A stretch of 64,000 bases of DNA from Homarus americanus. Its lineage: Eukaryota > Arthropoda > Malacostraca > Decapoda > Nephropidae. Location of the stretch: the NCBI RefSeq assembly GCF_018991925.1, contig NW_024737042.1, positions 21,126,518 to 21,190,517 of the forward strand, given 5' to 3'. The position numbers and the translations under genes were made by a program. The notes under the pieces are model-generated. The model had not been told where the DNA came from. It made no database searches and was given only the letters and a program-made list of their open reading frames with translations. Below are positions 12,071 through 22,946 of the stretch, piece by piece (the stretch's first letter is position 1; each line of letters begins with the position of its first letter).

Positions 12071-13389
12071 GGAGGGTGGAGAAAGATAACGGTGGACAGA
12101 TATGGAGAGGGCAGAGGGGAACCCCAAAGGAGTGATGAGGGACGTCCTTGTGTAAATTTATAGTGGTGAGTTTGTACATGAAATAACACTGGCCCTGAAA
12201 TTTGATGATTTGATAGGTTTGAGGTCCGTTAGACCCTGAATCACGAGATAGATATTACTGTAGATAAGAGTAAGTATTATGTCGACTGTTCTATAGTGTC
12301 ATGATATGTGGGACACCCTGCACATAAAAATACTGACACATGAGAAATCCAAGAATACGAGGTAGAATACGAAAAAAAAGAGAGTTAAAGGAAACGTAGA
12401 AAACAGGGAACTGCCAGAAGAATTATAGTAAATGAAGGTGATTAAACAATATGAAAGAATATGATCATAGATAAAAATTAAATGCTTTAATTGAAAGAAT
12501 GTGAGAGTGGAGATATAAAGTATTCTATAAGGGTTGAGCGAGGAGCAAGTATAGAGTAACAAGAGCGTGTCTCTTAGTGTAGTGATGACAAAGGAGCAGC
12601 TCGCTAATGACTGTAACTCGGAAGCTCAGGATCATATGGGACCGGTGAACAGAGAGCCTCATGCTAGGGTTGGCACACCATGCTGGTGTTGTTAATGTTA
12701 TGCTTTGTAATGGAAGGCCCGACCCACTCTGGTCCTCTCGCCGTCGTTATAACTTTATAACTTCCAGACTGACGTAAATTCTGAAATACGATACTACCAC
12801 TAGGTTATAAGTTAAACTTTTGTTAAATCATTTGGTAAACAAATAAGCAAATAAAAACATGTATCAACAGATATGTGAAAGTCCAAAAATCGCTGATCAC
12901 TCTTTGTCACATAGGCGAATTCCGGCAAATTAAAATTGATATGAGATATAGTTAATTATTTTTTAAATATTTGTTTTTATTATAATTGATGTTGTATATA
13001 ACATATGATATGTCTGAGCGTCCCTATAAAAGTAGCATTGACTCATTTTGCGTTAAATGCAATACAGGTCTTGTCCTTTTTTACATCGTAAATCTTATCT
13101 CTACCGTCGTCAACTTGGATCAGTCAACTTTAAAACATTTTTTGAACCACATGCTCATGCTGCGATAGTATTTGATTTGAAACTGAATCTCTCACTGTCT
13201 GACGGACGGGTCTATACCAGTGGTTCTCAACAGTTAAATGTCAACATTGCTACAGATATTCATAATGAAGGGCTTTCGTATCTGTTCTTCCACCTGTTTC
13301 ATTAACAACTGCTTGATTTTTGTAGTTTAGACATCAGATGCAGAAAAAATCTAATTTTCTGAAGAACCTTTGAACACTTCCATAAATAT
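12071..13389. other. Unassigned sequence
   Basis: No gene, RNA or clear repeat is supported. Frames here are short and lack recognisable motifs. Confidence 0.4.
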
Positions 13390-13617
13390 GTGTGTATAAC
13401 GTGTATGTATGTGTGTGTGTGTGTGCACAGGATGGTTTAATGCATCAAATGTGGCAACATTATGTTAATGTTAATTTTGTTAAGGTGCAAGCACTGCTTG
13501 CACCATCAAACCTACTGCTGTGTCTCTTCGTGGCAACCATGGTAACTGGGTGCCTCGTGGACCCAGGCTACATCAGCAGGGGATCTCGGAGCAGAAGTGG
13601 CCCCCAGAGGGACGGTG
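13390..13617 (+). mobile_element. LINE 5' region, left part (split by a nested LINE)
   Basis: The segment from a (TG)n run at about 13407 through GTGGCAACATTATGTTAATG, GCAAGCACTGCTTGC, GGTAACTGGGTGCCTCGTGG and GGGACGGTGCATA matches, on the opposite strand, 62800-63055 next to another copy of this LINE. The copy resumes at about 15450, after a nested insertion whose flanks share GCATAA. The match includes the internal TG run, so that run is part of the element. Non-coding leader. Confidence 0.65.
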
Positions 13618-13618
13618 C

Positions 13619-13650
<32 letters not shown>

Positions 13651-15449
13651 TAACGGTTTATTGAAAGAGCTTGGCAGCCAGAAGGCTGAAAATATACAGT
13701 TACATATTTGGGGAATGGGTTACGAATTACAAATAATATACAAGTAACATAAGTGACACAAATAAGACATATAATAACTTAGATGGGGATCAGCTCAAAC
13801 TACAGTTCATTTCAACATAGTGACAGTGTAAGGAGCAGTGTTTACTGGGAGTGAATACACTGATTTATTACATGTTATTGATAATTTTTACAATGGTTGG
13901 GACTGGGCTGTTCTTATAGCGATCAGTTCGTGCACGTATGGGCTGGATGCGGTTGTGGTGTCGAACAGCAATTCTCGGACAGGGGATCTCAGGTGGTAGT
14001 AGGGGCCGGTGTCGGGGATGATGTAGAAGCTTCTTACCAAATTTGCAGATGAGGCCGTGGTGATGGTCAGTGAGAGTCGAAAGGGTCAGTGTGTTGAGCA
14101 CTTCTTGATATGTGGAGTAGGAAGGGGAGAGAATAATCTTGCATGCCCTCTTTTGCACTTTTTCTAGGTGTTTACGTTGTGTGGCATTTAGGGAGGAAGA
14201 CCAGGTGGGGGAGGCATAGGTGAGCTTGGGAAGTATGAATGTTGTGTATACACTGAGGAGCTCGTGTGCAGGAACTCCGAGGGACTTGAGTCGGCGGAGC
14301 AGGTGGAGACGGAAACTGGAGGATTTGACAACTTCACTGACGTGTGGTTTCCAATTTAGTTTGTTGTCTATGGTGACGCCGAGGAGCTTCGTGGAATCTA
14401 CAACCTGGAGTGTGTTCGGACCTAGGGTAATGGAAGGAGGTGGGACAATGTCGGAGGAGAGGTTGATGTGCATAACCATGGTCTTGGTATGGTTGATGGT
14501 GACATGGTTGTTGGTGGCCCAGTTTTGGAGACTGTTCAATAAATCCTGAAGGGCGGTATAGTTGGGAGCAGAATTGTTGACGCTGATCCCAATGGTGGAG
14601 TCGTCGACATATTTCCAGCGAGCAGGGGTTTCTCTTAGGGCATCATTGATGAGCATAAGGAAGCAGAGTGGTCCCATCTTGGTGCCTTGGGGGACGCCAC
14701 AGGTGATTGACTGAAAGGTGGAGACAGCCCCTCGGAAGCGTACAGCTTGGCGTCGGTCACTGAGGAAGTCTGTAAGCCATGGTATGAGACTTCTCCGAAG
14801 CCCGAGGTCAATAGCTTTGTTGATGATTATATTGTGGTCGACTAGGTCGAACGCTTTAGTGAAATCAATGAAGGCGACAGCTACAGACGTTTTTCGTTTC
14901 TCGAGATGGCGGTATATGTAATCGAGAAAGCTGACAAGACAGTGAGTGGTGGAGGAAGTTTTCATGTTGCCAAATTGCTGAGGGTCTACGACTCCTGCAA
15001 TATCAGCATAAGCCCAGTCAAACACAAAACTTTCACAAATTAGGCTGGGTATTGGGGTGATTGCAATAGGTCGTAGCTGATTTAAGGATTGTGGGCTGGT
15101 TGACTTGGGCACTGGTGATACATAAGAGGTCTTCCAGTCAGCTGGGCATCTGGCTTGACTGAGAGAAGCATTGATGATGGAGCAGAGGGGTTTAGCAAGC
15201 TCCGGGGAGAACTCCTTGAAGAGTTTCATTGGTAAGTCAATGGGGGTGGTAGAGCGTTTTAATTTTAGTTTGTCCAGGCGTTTTGCTACGTCAAATTCTT
15301 CTACTAAGTCAGTGGGAAGGGGGGCTGGTAGGTAAGCAGGGAGAGTGGTTGTGTCAAGCCGTGGAGTGGGTGTGTCTTATTGTTGGTCCACACACAGTTC
15401 TTTAGTTTTGCCATTGACTGATCATTGGGTCTGCCTTCAGGTGTTGTAG
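13618..15449 (-). mobile_element. Nested 5'-truncated LINE with (TTA)n tail
   Basis: The element lies on the minus strand. Its 3' end is a (TTA)n tail at 13620-13650, preceded by CAATAAACCGTTAATT and a small CAGCC-TTCT-GGCTG hairpin (about 13679-13692). The flanks share GCATAA-type sequence, as expected of a target duplication in the surrounding LINE leader. The 5' end is truncated at about 15449 and the first ORF and endonuclease are missing. The intact reverse transcriptase frame suggests a fairly young copy. Confidence 0.7.
13868..15376 (-). CDS. LINE reverse transcriptase, open frame, 5'-truncated
   Basis: The frame is open for about 500 codons, from a stop at 15377-15379 to TAA at 13868. 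The first ATG, at 15229, is internal to the domain, so no native start is present. Motifs in order are: a linker VEEFDVAKRLDKLKLKRS; SYVSPVPK and LRPIAITPIPS; AFIDFTKAFDLVDH (first catalytic Asp); GVPQGTKMGPLCFLMLIND; KYVDDSTIG (YVDD catalytic pair); KLLGVTIDNKLNW; and a thumb/C-terminal region to VKIINNM. It would act in target-primed reverse transcription of LINE RNA. The palm motifs are intact, but the copy lacks the endonuclease. Clade uncertain; the 3' hairpin and short-repeat tail suit CR1/L2-type elements. Confidence 0.85.
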   Translation of the reverse strand, partial: DTPTPRLDTTTLPAYLPAPLPTDLVEEFDVAKRLDKLKLKRSTTPIDLPMKLFKEFSPELAKPLCSIINASLSQARCPADWKTSYVSPVPKSTSPQSLNQLRPIAITPIPSLICESFVFDWAYADIAGVVDPQQFGNMKTSSTTHCLVSFLDYIYRHLEKRKTSVAVAFIDFTKAFDLVDHNIIINKAIDLGLRRSLIPWLTDFLSDRRQAVRFRGAVSTFQSITCGVPQGTKMGPLCFLMLINDALRETPARWKYVDDSTIGISVNNSAPNYTALQDLLNSLQNWATNNHVTINHTKTMVMHINLSSDIVPPPSITLGPNTLQVVDSTKLLGVTIDNKLNWKPHVSEVVKSSSFRLHLLRRLKSLGVPAHELLSVYTTFILPKLTYASPTWSSSLNATQRKHLEKVQKRACKIILSPSYSTYQEVLNTLTLSTLTDHHHGLICKFGKKLLHHPRHRPLLPPEIPCPRIAVRHHNRIQPIRARTDRYKNSPVPTIVKIINNM

Positions 15450-16300
15450 TTTGGTTGGGCATAAGCCCACTGGCATGTGGACACGATCTGGCTTACTGCA
15501 ACAGCTACCCACCGCAAGTTAGCCCGGTAGATATAAAGAGCTGCAAGTAAACCCCTGTCTTTCTAAAAATCTGTGGTGGAGTCCCACATCCGGCGAACAT
15601 CTTACCAGCTCCAACAAGACCAACAACCGGTATAGAAGCAGAATAAGTGGCCAGTAAGACAGCAGCTACACCGGATAAAAACCAATGCATGATGCACAGA
15701 CTGGGCTATCCACTGATCCACATTACAATTCTTCCTCTCCGGTCGTTTACCAATAACACACTGGATCGAAGGAGAGCCAAATAACAGGCCTGCCTCTTGC
15801 CTCACCACCTCTGTCGTGCAGCTATCGCCCGGCTCGTCATACTTTTTATCTTCCCGTAAACCTTATGTCCTCTAAAGAGGATGCCTATGGCGACGGACGA
15901 GTGGCAGCAAGGACAGGCAAGAGATAACTGCCGAGAGTCTCTAAAGTCACAACTCTGCACATGTAACGCAAATAAAATGGTCGTTTATACACTGCGGATC
16001 GAGCAGCAGTGCATCCGGTCCTGTCACGGCAAAACAACACTTTCTGGCTTCTTCCACTACGACTGGAGTGGGCTGAAAAAGATTGCTAACGCCATTACCT
16101 AATGGAACCCGCTTCATTGCGAGCTGTGCACAGTAAGTCATCCTTTACTGAGCATAAACACAGTCATAATCACGAATCTGGCGAACCATTACCCAACCTC
16201 TGCGGTCATGCGCGATTTTGGGGCCTTCTGGATACTGGCACAAGCATCTGAAAGAAAGGAAAGAACTGCACTTGTGGAAAGCAACAAGCCCCAACCAGGT
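15450..16300 (+). mobile_element. LINE 5' region, right part
   Basis: The leader split at 13617 continues from GGGCATAAGCCCACTGGC through AAATCTGTGGTGGAGTC and CCTATGGCGACGGACGAGTGG to the start of the endonuclease ORF (CTTCTGGATACTGGCACAAG at about 16229). The same order is seen on the minus strand at 61900-62730. The copy is cut off soon after the ORF begins. Stops in the short frames here show decay. Confidence 0.6.
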
Positions 16301-16765
16301 TGTTCATAAACCTCTGCCTCTCCAGGATTGATAAATGTTCTAACATGAAAACAAAAAGGAGATCAAAGAGAACAGATATTATAATACACTATAAACTGCT
16401 ATAATATAATACCCAAATACAGTAAGATATTTACACTATATACAGAACGAGTGAAAATGAAAAATACATCACTTCTAGCACAGAAAGCTCTTACCAGGGA
16501 CAAAAAAAAAAAGACACTCTAATCTTGCAATTGGCATGGAATAAAGTGTTACCTACTCACCAATATATAATGTGATAATAATCCTAATCACCTACACAAG
16601 TAGCTAAGGGGTGACCACTGTCCTTAGTAGATTATCGACTTTTCGTGGAAGTAGATTTTCGAATTCTGAAATATTACCTAATTTTGCGAAGTAGATTATC
16701 ATAGAAAACAGAAATTTGTATCATAAAAATGAAATATCTACTTTCCGGAAAGTTGGTTATCTACT
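16301..16765. other. Unassigned sequence before the minisatellite
   Basis: AT-rich, no gene seen. From about 16640 there are short near-palindromic phrases around GTAGATTATC and AGTAGATTTTC that lead into the A/T-tract repeat. They may belong to the same repeat block. Confidence 0.35.
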
Positions 16766-18205
16766 GAAAAGTCGATAGATTTTCAGAAAATTCCCAAAAA
16801 TTTTCAAAATTTCTAAAATTTTCAGAATTTTCAGAAAATTCCCAAAATTTTCCAAAATTTTCAGAAATTTTCCAAAATTTAGAAATTTTCCAAAATTTTC
16901 CAAAATTTTCGAAAAATTTCAGAAAATTCCCAAAAATTTTCCCAAATTTCAAAATTTTCCCAAATTTTTCCAAAAATTTCTCCCAAATTTCCGAAATTTT
17001 TCCAAAATTTCAGTTTTTCAAATTTCAAATTTTTCCAAAAAAATTTCTCAAATTTTCGAAAATTTCCAAAAATTTCCGGAATTTTTCAAAATTTTCAAAA
17101 TTTTCTCAAATTCTCAGAAAATTTTCCAAAAATTTCGAAATTTTTCCCCAAATTTTCCAAAATTTTCCGAAAAATTTTTCAAAATTTTTCCCAAAAATAT
17201 CCAAAATTTTCGAAAATTTTCCCAAATTTTCAATAAATTTTCAGAAATTTTCAAATTTTCTGATTTTTCCCAAAATTTCAGAAAATTTCAACACCAAATG
17301 TTCAAAATTTTCCAAAATATTCGAAATTTTCCAAAATTTTTCCAAAATTTTCGAAATTTTTCCAATATTTTCAGAAAATTTTCAGAAAATTCCCAAAATT
17401 TTCGGAAATTTTCGAAAAGTTCAAAATTTTCCAAAATGTTCCCAAATTTCAGAAAATTTTCAGAAAATTCCCAAAAATTTCAGAAATTTTCAGAAAATTG
17501 TCCAGAATTTTTCAAAATACTTCAAATTCGAATTTTTTCAAAATTTTCCAAATTTTCCAAACATTTCGGAATTTTTTCAAAAATTTCACAAAATTTAAAT
17601 TTTCGAAATTTTTCGAAAATTTTCAGAAAATTCCAAAAATTTTCAAAATTTTTCAGAAAATTGTCAGAATTTTCAAAATTTCTCCCATTTTCCGAAAATT
17701 TCCCAAATTTTCAGAAAATTTTCCAAAATTACAGAAATTTTCCAAAATTTTCGAGAAATTTTTCCAAAAATTTTCGAAATTTTCAAAAATTATCGAAATT
17801 TTTCCAAAAATATTCGAATTTTTTCCAAAATTTTCCAAATTTTCGAAATTTTCCAATATTTTCAGAAATTTTCAGAAATTCAAAATTTTCGAAAATTTCA
17901 AGTTCAAATTTTCCAAAATTCTCAAATTTCAAAATTTCCCAAATTTTCGAAAATTTTCAAATACAGAAATTTTCAGAAAATTCCCAAAAATTTTCCCAAA
18001 TTTTCCGAATATTTTCCCAAATTTTCCGAAAATTTTCCCAAATTTTCCAAAAATTTCCGAAATTTTTCCAAAAATTTCCGAAATTTTTCCAAAATTTTCC
18101 AAAAAATTTCCCAAATTTTTCCAAAAAGTGGAAAATCTGGGGAAATTTTTGAAAAATCTGGGGAAATTTCTGAAAAATCTAGGGAATTTTTTGGAAAATC
18201 TGGGG
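16766..18205. repeat. A/T-tract minisatellite, about 10-11 bp unit
   Basis: About 1.4 kb consists of variants of the near-palindromic unit AAAATTTTCC/CG, repeated with a spacing of about 10-11 bp. Because the unit rarely produces a stop codon, most frames stay open and give long Phe/Lys/Asn/Ile-rich readings on both strands. These are artefacts. The last 80 bp changes to a GGGGAAATTTTTGAAAAATCT-type variant (19-21 bp spacing) before an LTR starts at 18206. A-tracts in helical phase would be expected to bend DNA, which is an inference from spacing. Confidence 0.9.
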
Positions 18206-19038
18206 TGTCACGATCCCACTACCCTTTAAACTTGGGGAGAGAATCCTACCCCAAGTTATTAACAAATAAAGGTACAAATAGGGAACACGGCAATAATTAT
18301 CCTCACCAAAAACCTACTCAACTAAATACTTGAAAAAGTAAGAACAGGTGAAATAAGTGAATCACAAAAGGGAAGATAATTAATTAATTCAATTTATGTT
18401 CTAAAGGGAGTAATGACTAGCAAACATGAATTTAAGGGAATAAGTAAGTGTATAATAAAATAAGAGTGATGCCGGAAGGGCGAAAATATGCTGTAAGGAG
18501 TTAGACCAAACAAATATTACTTAACATTACTATATTACACAAGACATACGAAATATATATATACAACAATCACTACAAAATGATTATCCCTACCAAACAG
18601 GAGATACCTTACCACCAGGATCCCTTCCTAGGCCTAACTAAACGTGTCACTAATACCTGATACCCCTAGGGCATTGCAGAAGACTTGATAAAGCACTAGA
18701 CAAGGGTCAAGGCTAGAGAACGAATGGACACGTCTAACCTATGCCACGGGTTTTTCGCTACTAGGGTGGCGTGGGTACGCCGAGGAGCGCGTCTCACGTG
18801 ATCCAGACATTTGCTAGATATTTTATATAATTAATTAATACTCTCTTGATTTGAACTTAACAGAGTAAGACAATGATGCATATTAATAACATACATAAAT
18901 ATACAATTAACCTAAGTAACTAAGAACAATAATAATATAATAAGTACAATTAACAAATTATTAGTAGCTTGTGTGAAATGGAAGCGTGAACATCTGCCTC
19001 ACGCTATGCGAGTTCCCGAGCGCCACAGGCACGTGACA
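18206..19038 (-). repeat. 3' LTR of the Gmr1-like element
   Basis: The 833-bp block begins TGTCACGATCCCACTACCC and ends GGCACGTGACA on the plus strand. It is closely matched by 22947-23786, and in the other orientation by 25725-26567. The TG...CA-type termini and the same orientation of the two flanking copies identify LTRs. The element is transcribed leftward, so this is its 3' LTR. The left flank is the A/T minisatellite. Confidence 0.88.
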
Positions 19039-19050
19039 CCTCCCCCAAAA
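19039..19050 (-). other. Polypurine tract of the Gmr1-like element
   Basis: Read on the minus strand, TTTTGGGGGAGG lies immediately before the 3' LTR start TGTCACGTG. This is the expected position and composition of a plus-strand primer. Confidence 0.7.
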
Positions 19051-19227
19051 TAGTGAGCTTGCAACTAACTGGAAGCGAAAATGGATATACAGCTACACAG
19101 TGAAAGTAACAACTAACACAATCGGTTTAAATCAATATGAAGCAAAATAATTCATAATATAAACACAAGGTACTCAATGACAATAAAAAAAAAAAATAAT
19201 TTGCATATAGACATAGTTACTAATTAA

Positions 19228-19510
19228 TCAGACTCGAGAAAGTGCATCAGCCAACACGTTCTCTTTTCCGCGGATATGGGAAATGTTCAAGTTATAGGGC
19301 TGAAGTGATAGAGCCCACCTCAAAAGTCTTTGGTTGGTATGTTTCATCTTGTCAACAAAAGTAAGTGGGTTATGATCAGTGAACACTTGAATGGGATAAG
19401 CAGTGCTGCCAATATATACTTTGAAGTTTTCTAGTGCCATGATCAGTGATAAAGCCTCCTTTTCAATGGTGGCATAGTTTCCAGGGCTGTGGAGTCGAAG
19501 ACAAAACCTT
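19228..19510 (-). pseudogene. Retrotransposon RT/RNase H C-terminus, cut by the gap
   Basis: The frame shows the RNase H region of a gypsy-type pol: YATIEKEALSLIMALENFKV, then FTDHNPLTFV, LLRWALSLQPYNL, and IRGKENVLADALSRV at the end. It is open from near the N gap to its stop at 19228. Only about 180 bp separate this stop from the PPT and 3' LTR, so no integrase follows RNase H. That is the reverse of the usual Ty3/gypsy order and matches Gmr1-like elements, in which integrase precedes reverse transcriptase. The upstream pol is lost in the gap and rearranged region. Confidence 0.8.
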
Positions 19511-19610
19511 NNNNNNNNNNNNNNNNNNNNNNNNNNNNNNNNNNNNNNNNNNNNNNNNNNNNNNNNNNNNNNNNNNNNNNNNNNNNNNNNNNNNNNNNNN
19601 NNNNNNNNNN
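19511..19610. other. Assembly gap (100 N)
   Basis: Exactly 100 N follow the RNase H fragment, so the gap size is probably nominal. Sequence on the two sides differs sharply in composition: pol coding on the left, T/G-rich non-coding on the right. Confidence 0.99.
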
Positions 19611-21763
19611 TTTTTTAGGGAGGAGGGAGGAGAGGAGGGAGCTTTGGTGGTTAGGTTAGTTTATAGTATGGTAGGATTTTTAAGGGTGATATGATTTGTG
19701 GCGTATATTGAATAGTTGTATTGAGTTAGTATATTTTTTATTTTTATTTCATATATCTTTTATTAGAATTCGAAGGGGTTGTTGAAAAGGTCGGGTATAT
19801 TAAGTTTTGTTTTGGGGAGGATTGTGGGAGTTGATTGGTAGTTGGATAAGTTGAGTCAATATTTTTTTTTTGGGGGGGAGGAATTAGATGGATTAGATTG
19901 ATTAAGTTTTCTTTTGGGATAATTGTAGGTTTTTATTAGTGGTTGGCAGAGTTAGAGTTATTATTGCTTTCTTTCTTTTTCCTTTTTGGCATCAAGGTCT
20001 TCTGCAATTTGCATGGAGGGCTTTTGCAGGTATTGTGTCTTCCTGGTCCCATTCTTGAGGAGAGGTTTGTATGCAATTATGCACCCCTCGACCTTATTGT
20101 GAAGGGAGGCTAAACTTATAACTTGTATTGGGGATTACTGGCCGCCAGCGTTAGAGCTATTTCAGCCAAGCTGTTTGTTTGTTGAGTCATTTCTTTGGAC
20201 TTCTTCCTTTTCTTGTTTTTTCTTTTTACTTTTCAATTTCCATTTCTTCTTCTTGGTCTTGATGGAATATTCTGTTACCGTCTATAAGCAGGATTACTGA
20301 TAGTGTTATAAATCGGGTTTAATTTTGGCTTCTTTTTTTTTCCATGGTCTTCTTGGGGATCTTGATTTTTTTATTTGTTATGGTTTTGTTGGGGTCTTGA
20401 TTCGTCTTTACTTTAGTTTTTCTTTTCTGGGAGAGCCTCCTTGGCTCAGTCACACCATGCTTATGGCTCCAGCCACCCTACACTCCTCACTCCACTTGGG
20501 ACACTCCCGGTTTTAGCGAGGAGGGTAATTTTCCTAGCTACTTCTCGTGACATGAGCAGTTGGTGTCCTGGTGCGGTGTCCCATAGCTGGAACCAGGCCT
20601 CCCAGGCACTTCACGCCAGATGGCGTGCCTCTGGCATTTGCAGCATCTTGTTTGGCCTTCTTTCTCTACCGGTCTTGCTGGGTCTCCCATCCCAGCAAAG
20701 CGGTGCTTGGTAGTTTCTTGGGGTAGCCGCCAGTGCAGTTGTACCAGCTTCCTTACTATTGAGAGCTGGTCTCGATCAGCTCGGCCAGTTCTTCTTTCTA
20801 GATGTTTAATTTCGGTGCGCGAGAATGGCTCCCCATTCGATTATCCTCTATACATTCAACTAGTATCTAGATCCCGTTGATTTCTCTTGGGATTTAAACA
20901 GTTGTTTTGGGCCTCTCCCCATTCCATGAAAAGGTGACAAAGGCCACTTGCTATATATGACACTTGTACTACGTGATTCCTGAGGTCAAAAACTTCACTC
21001 AGGACAAGGAGGAGTTCAGTTGCTTGCGCTTGACGGATACAGTCTAACGACCTTCGCCTGAATTGAGTGAACACTGTCGGGGTTCACGTGGTACCTCGAG
21101 AACAGAAAAAGATCTTACCTCACTTGAGGTTCCAGTTCTGAAGTGAGACTCGTCGGCGAGGGGTATTTATATGATTCTGCGGTTAAGAAGCGGAGATGCG
21201 AAGTGCGGCACTGCTGGTTGGCTGAGGCAGCGGCAACAGAGCCAATCCATGGCGGTCCAGTGGAAGAGAGTGTGGTCTGGAACTTACTGCTGATAGGATG
21301 AGGGAGAGGACGACAGTGATCAATCAGCTAGCAGTTCAGAAGCAGGGTCTAAATGCCGACTTCCATGTTGATTGGCTTGGCGAGGCGGAAGATCAGTTAT
21401 GGGGGAGAGTGTACTTCGTATACACCCCGTCCGGGCTCTGCGAAACTTGTTGTTGTGGGCAGAGTTGTATTCACGTCTGGCGAGACATAGTGACAGAGTG
21501 TAAACCCTTTCGGCCGCTCTGGTGACAACTCTGTCAAGTGGCACAAAATCTGTAGGAGAAAGCAGAGTTATGGAGATATAGAAGGATTGAACTTCACGGG
21601 AAGAACAGAAATGAAAGTGGTGGTTCTCTCGCGGCAGAAACAAAGTTCTCAAGAGGGCGCTGGAGTGGAATATTTGGGAGCAGGGTCTACATCAGAGCAG
21701 GATCCTCATCAGAACGGTAGGTACCTGAGAATGAAGAGGACACACAGAAATGTCGTGGACGAG
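19611..21763. other. Unassigned sequence inside the LTR element, T/G-rich at the start
   Basis: From 19611 to about 20420 the plus strand is strongly T/G-rich (many TTTTT and GGG runs, little C). It then returns to mixed composition. I find no protease, integrase or reverse transcriptase motif on either strand, although the rest of pol should lie here. The block may be foreign sequence inserted into the element or a wrong join at the gap. Confidence 0.4.
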
Positions 21764-22642
21764 TTAGTGCTGTAAGCGGCAACGATGAGCATACATGGGA
21801 GCATAAGACCTGGAATTTACATTTCTATTAGTTAAGGAATAATGGTCAGCCACTGGACCAGCATCAGCCAGGGTACAGATACCTCTCTGATCCAGGTGTG
21901 CTCGAATGTCGCCTGGGATACACTTTCTAACCTCCTCTAGCAGGATTAGTTCATCAAGCTTGTCATGTTCTACATGGGCAGACTCACTTTCAATCCACCT
22001 CCGACAAAGGACCTGTTTCTGCCTGAAGAACTCCACAAATGTTTGTTTGTCAGTCTTCCGGCAGTTACGGAACTGTTGCCGGTAGGCTTCAGGAACAAGT
22101 TTATAAGCGCTCAAAACCGCGGACTTAAGAAGGGCATAGTCTAGACATTGATCCTCAGAGAGGGCAGAAAACACATCTAATGCTTTACCAGTGAAAGATC
22201 TATAAATAAGTTGAGACCATTGAGAAACAGGCTACTTGTTAAGTCGGGCAATTTTCTCAAAAAGAGAAAAGAACATGTCTGGTTCTTCCCCATTAAATTT
22301 AAGAACACTGTTGAGACATTTGTCTACACTGAATGTTGAAGTATTACTACCCTGAGCCAAACCTCGTTGTTTGAGAGTTTCCAGCTCCACCTCGAGTCTC
22401 TTGAGTTCAACTTGTAAGGCCAAATTACTTGGTGTAACAATTTCCTCTGAATTTCCCGACGGTTGGGCTATGATTTCATTGTCAATAAGGTAGTTGAGGA
22501 CAGCCTCTTCTAACCTAGCCTTATTCATGGAAGAGCGGCCTTCTACTTCATAATAAGCAGCGAGGGATTGCCACTCTGCCTTAGTAAGCCCCTTCAGTAC
22601 TTCGGCTGAAGGTGAAGCCAAAAAGCTTTCCAGGTCAAACAT
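21764..22642 (-). pseudogene. SCAN-type gag of the Gmr1-like element, one internal stop
   Basis: The gene starts at 22642, about 300 bp inside the 5' LTR, with MFDLESFLASPSAEVLKGL. A charged segment follows. An in-frame TAG at 22232-22234 interrupts the frame once, and the same frame continues to 21764. The second part contains the helical capsid region LKSAVLSAYKLVPEAYRQQF, then LLEEVRKCIPGDIRAHLDQ and LADAGPVADHYSLTN. This order is typical of SCAN-related gag from Gmr1-like retrotransposons. The usual zinc knuckle is not seen before the frame ends. The product would form the retrotransposon particle. The amber stop makes this copy defective. Confidence 0.75.
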
Positions 22643-22928
22643 GTTGAACTCAAAATCGAGTAGCGAAAAAAAAGTAACCGTGGCAGCTAAGCTAACTAGC
22701 TAGCTAATTAATAATATCAAAATGCAATCAACTGTGAAACACAGCAAGGGATTAACCAAACACCTGGTACACAAGATAAGGGTTAACTCACCAGTAGCTT
22801 AAGCAATAACAGGAGCAATATAAATGAACACTGTGAACACAGCAACTTGCATCCAAAAATACTTAGGGATGAAACAACACCTGGCGAGTAACTACACTTG
22901 ATATGACACAACAATGGTGGTTAGCTCC

Positions 22929-22946
22929 TGGACACAGGCCCCCACT
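22929..22946 (-). other. Candidate primer binding site
   Basis: On the minus strand the bases just inside the 5' LTR read AGTGGGGGCCTGTGTCCA. The position fits a tRNA primer site, but I could not match it to a particular tRNA. Confidence 0.45.

Noticed and set aside
14220..14921. Plus-strand frames opposite the LINE RT
   Set aside because: Antisense shadows of a frame with full RT motifs.
17298..18229. Open frames of 284 and 243 codons rich in Phe, Lys, Asn and Ile
   Set aside because: They are produced by the A/T-tract minisatellite, which lacks stop codons in most frames on both strands. No domain or normal composition.
19446..19694. Open frame across the N gap
   Set aside because: It only exists because N codons contain no stop. 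The opposite strand has real RNase H coding.
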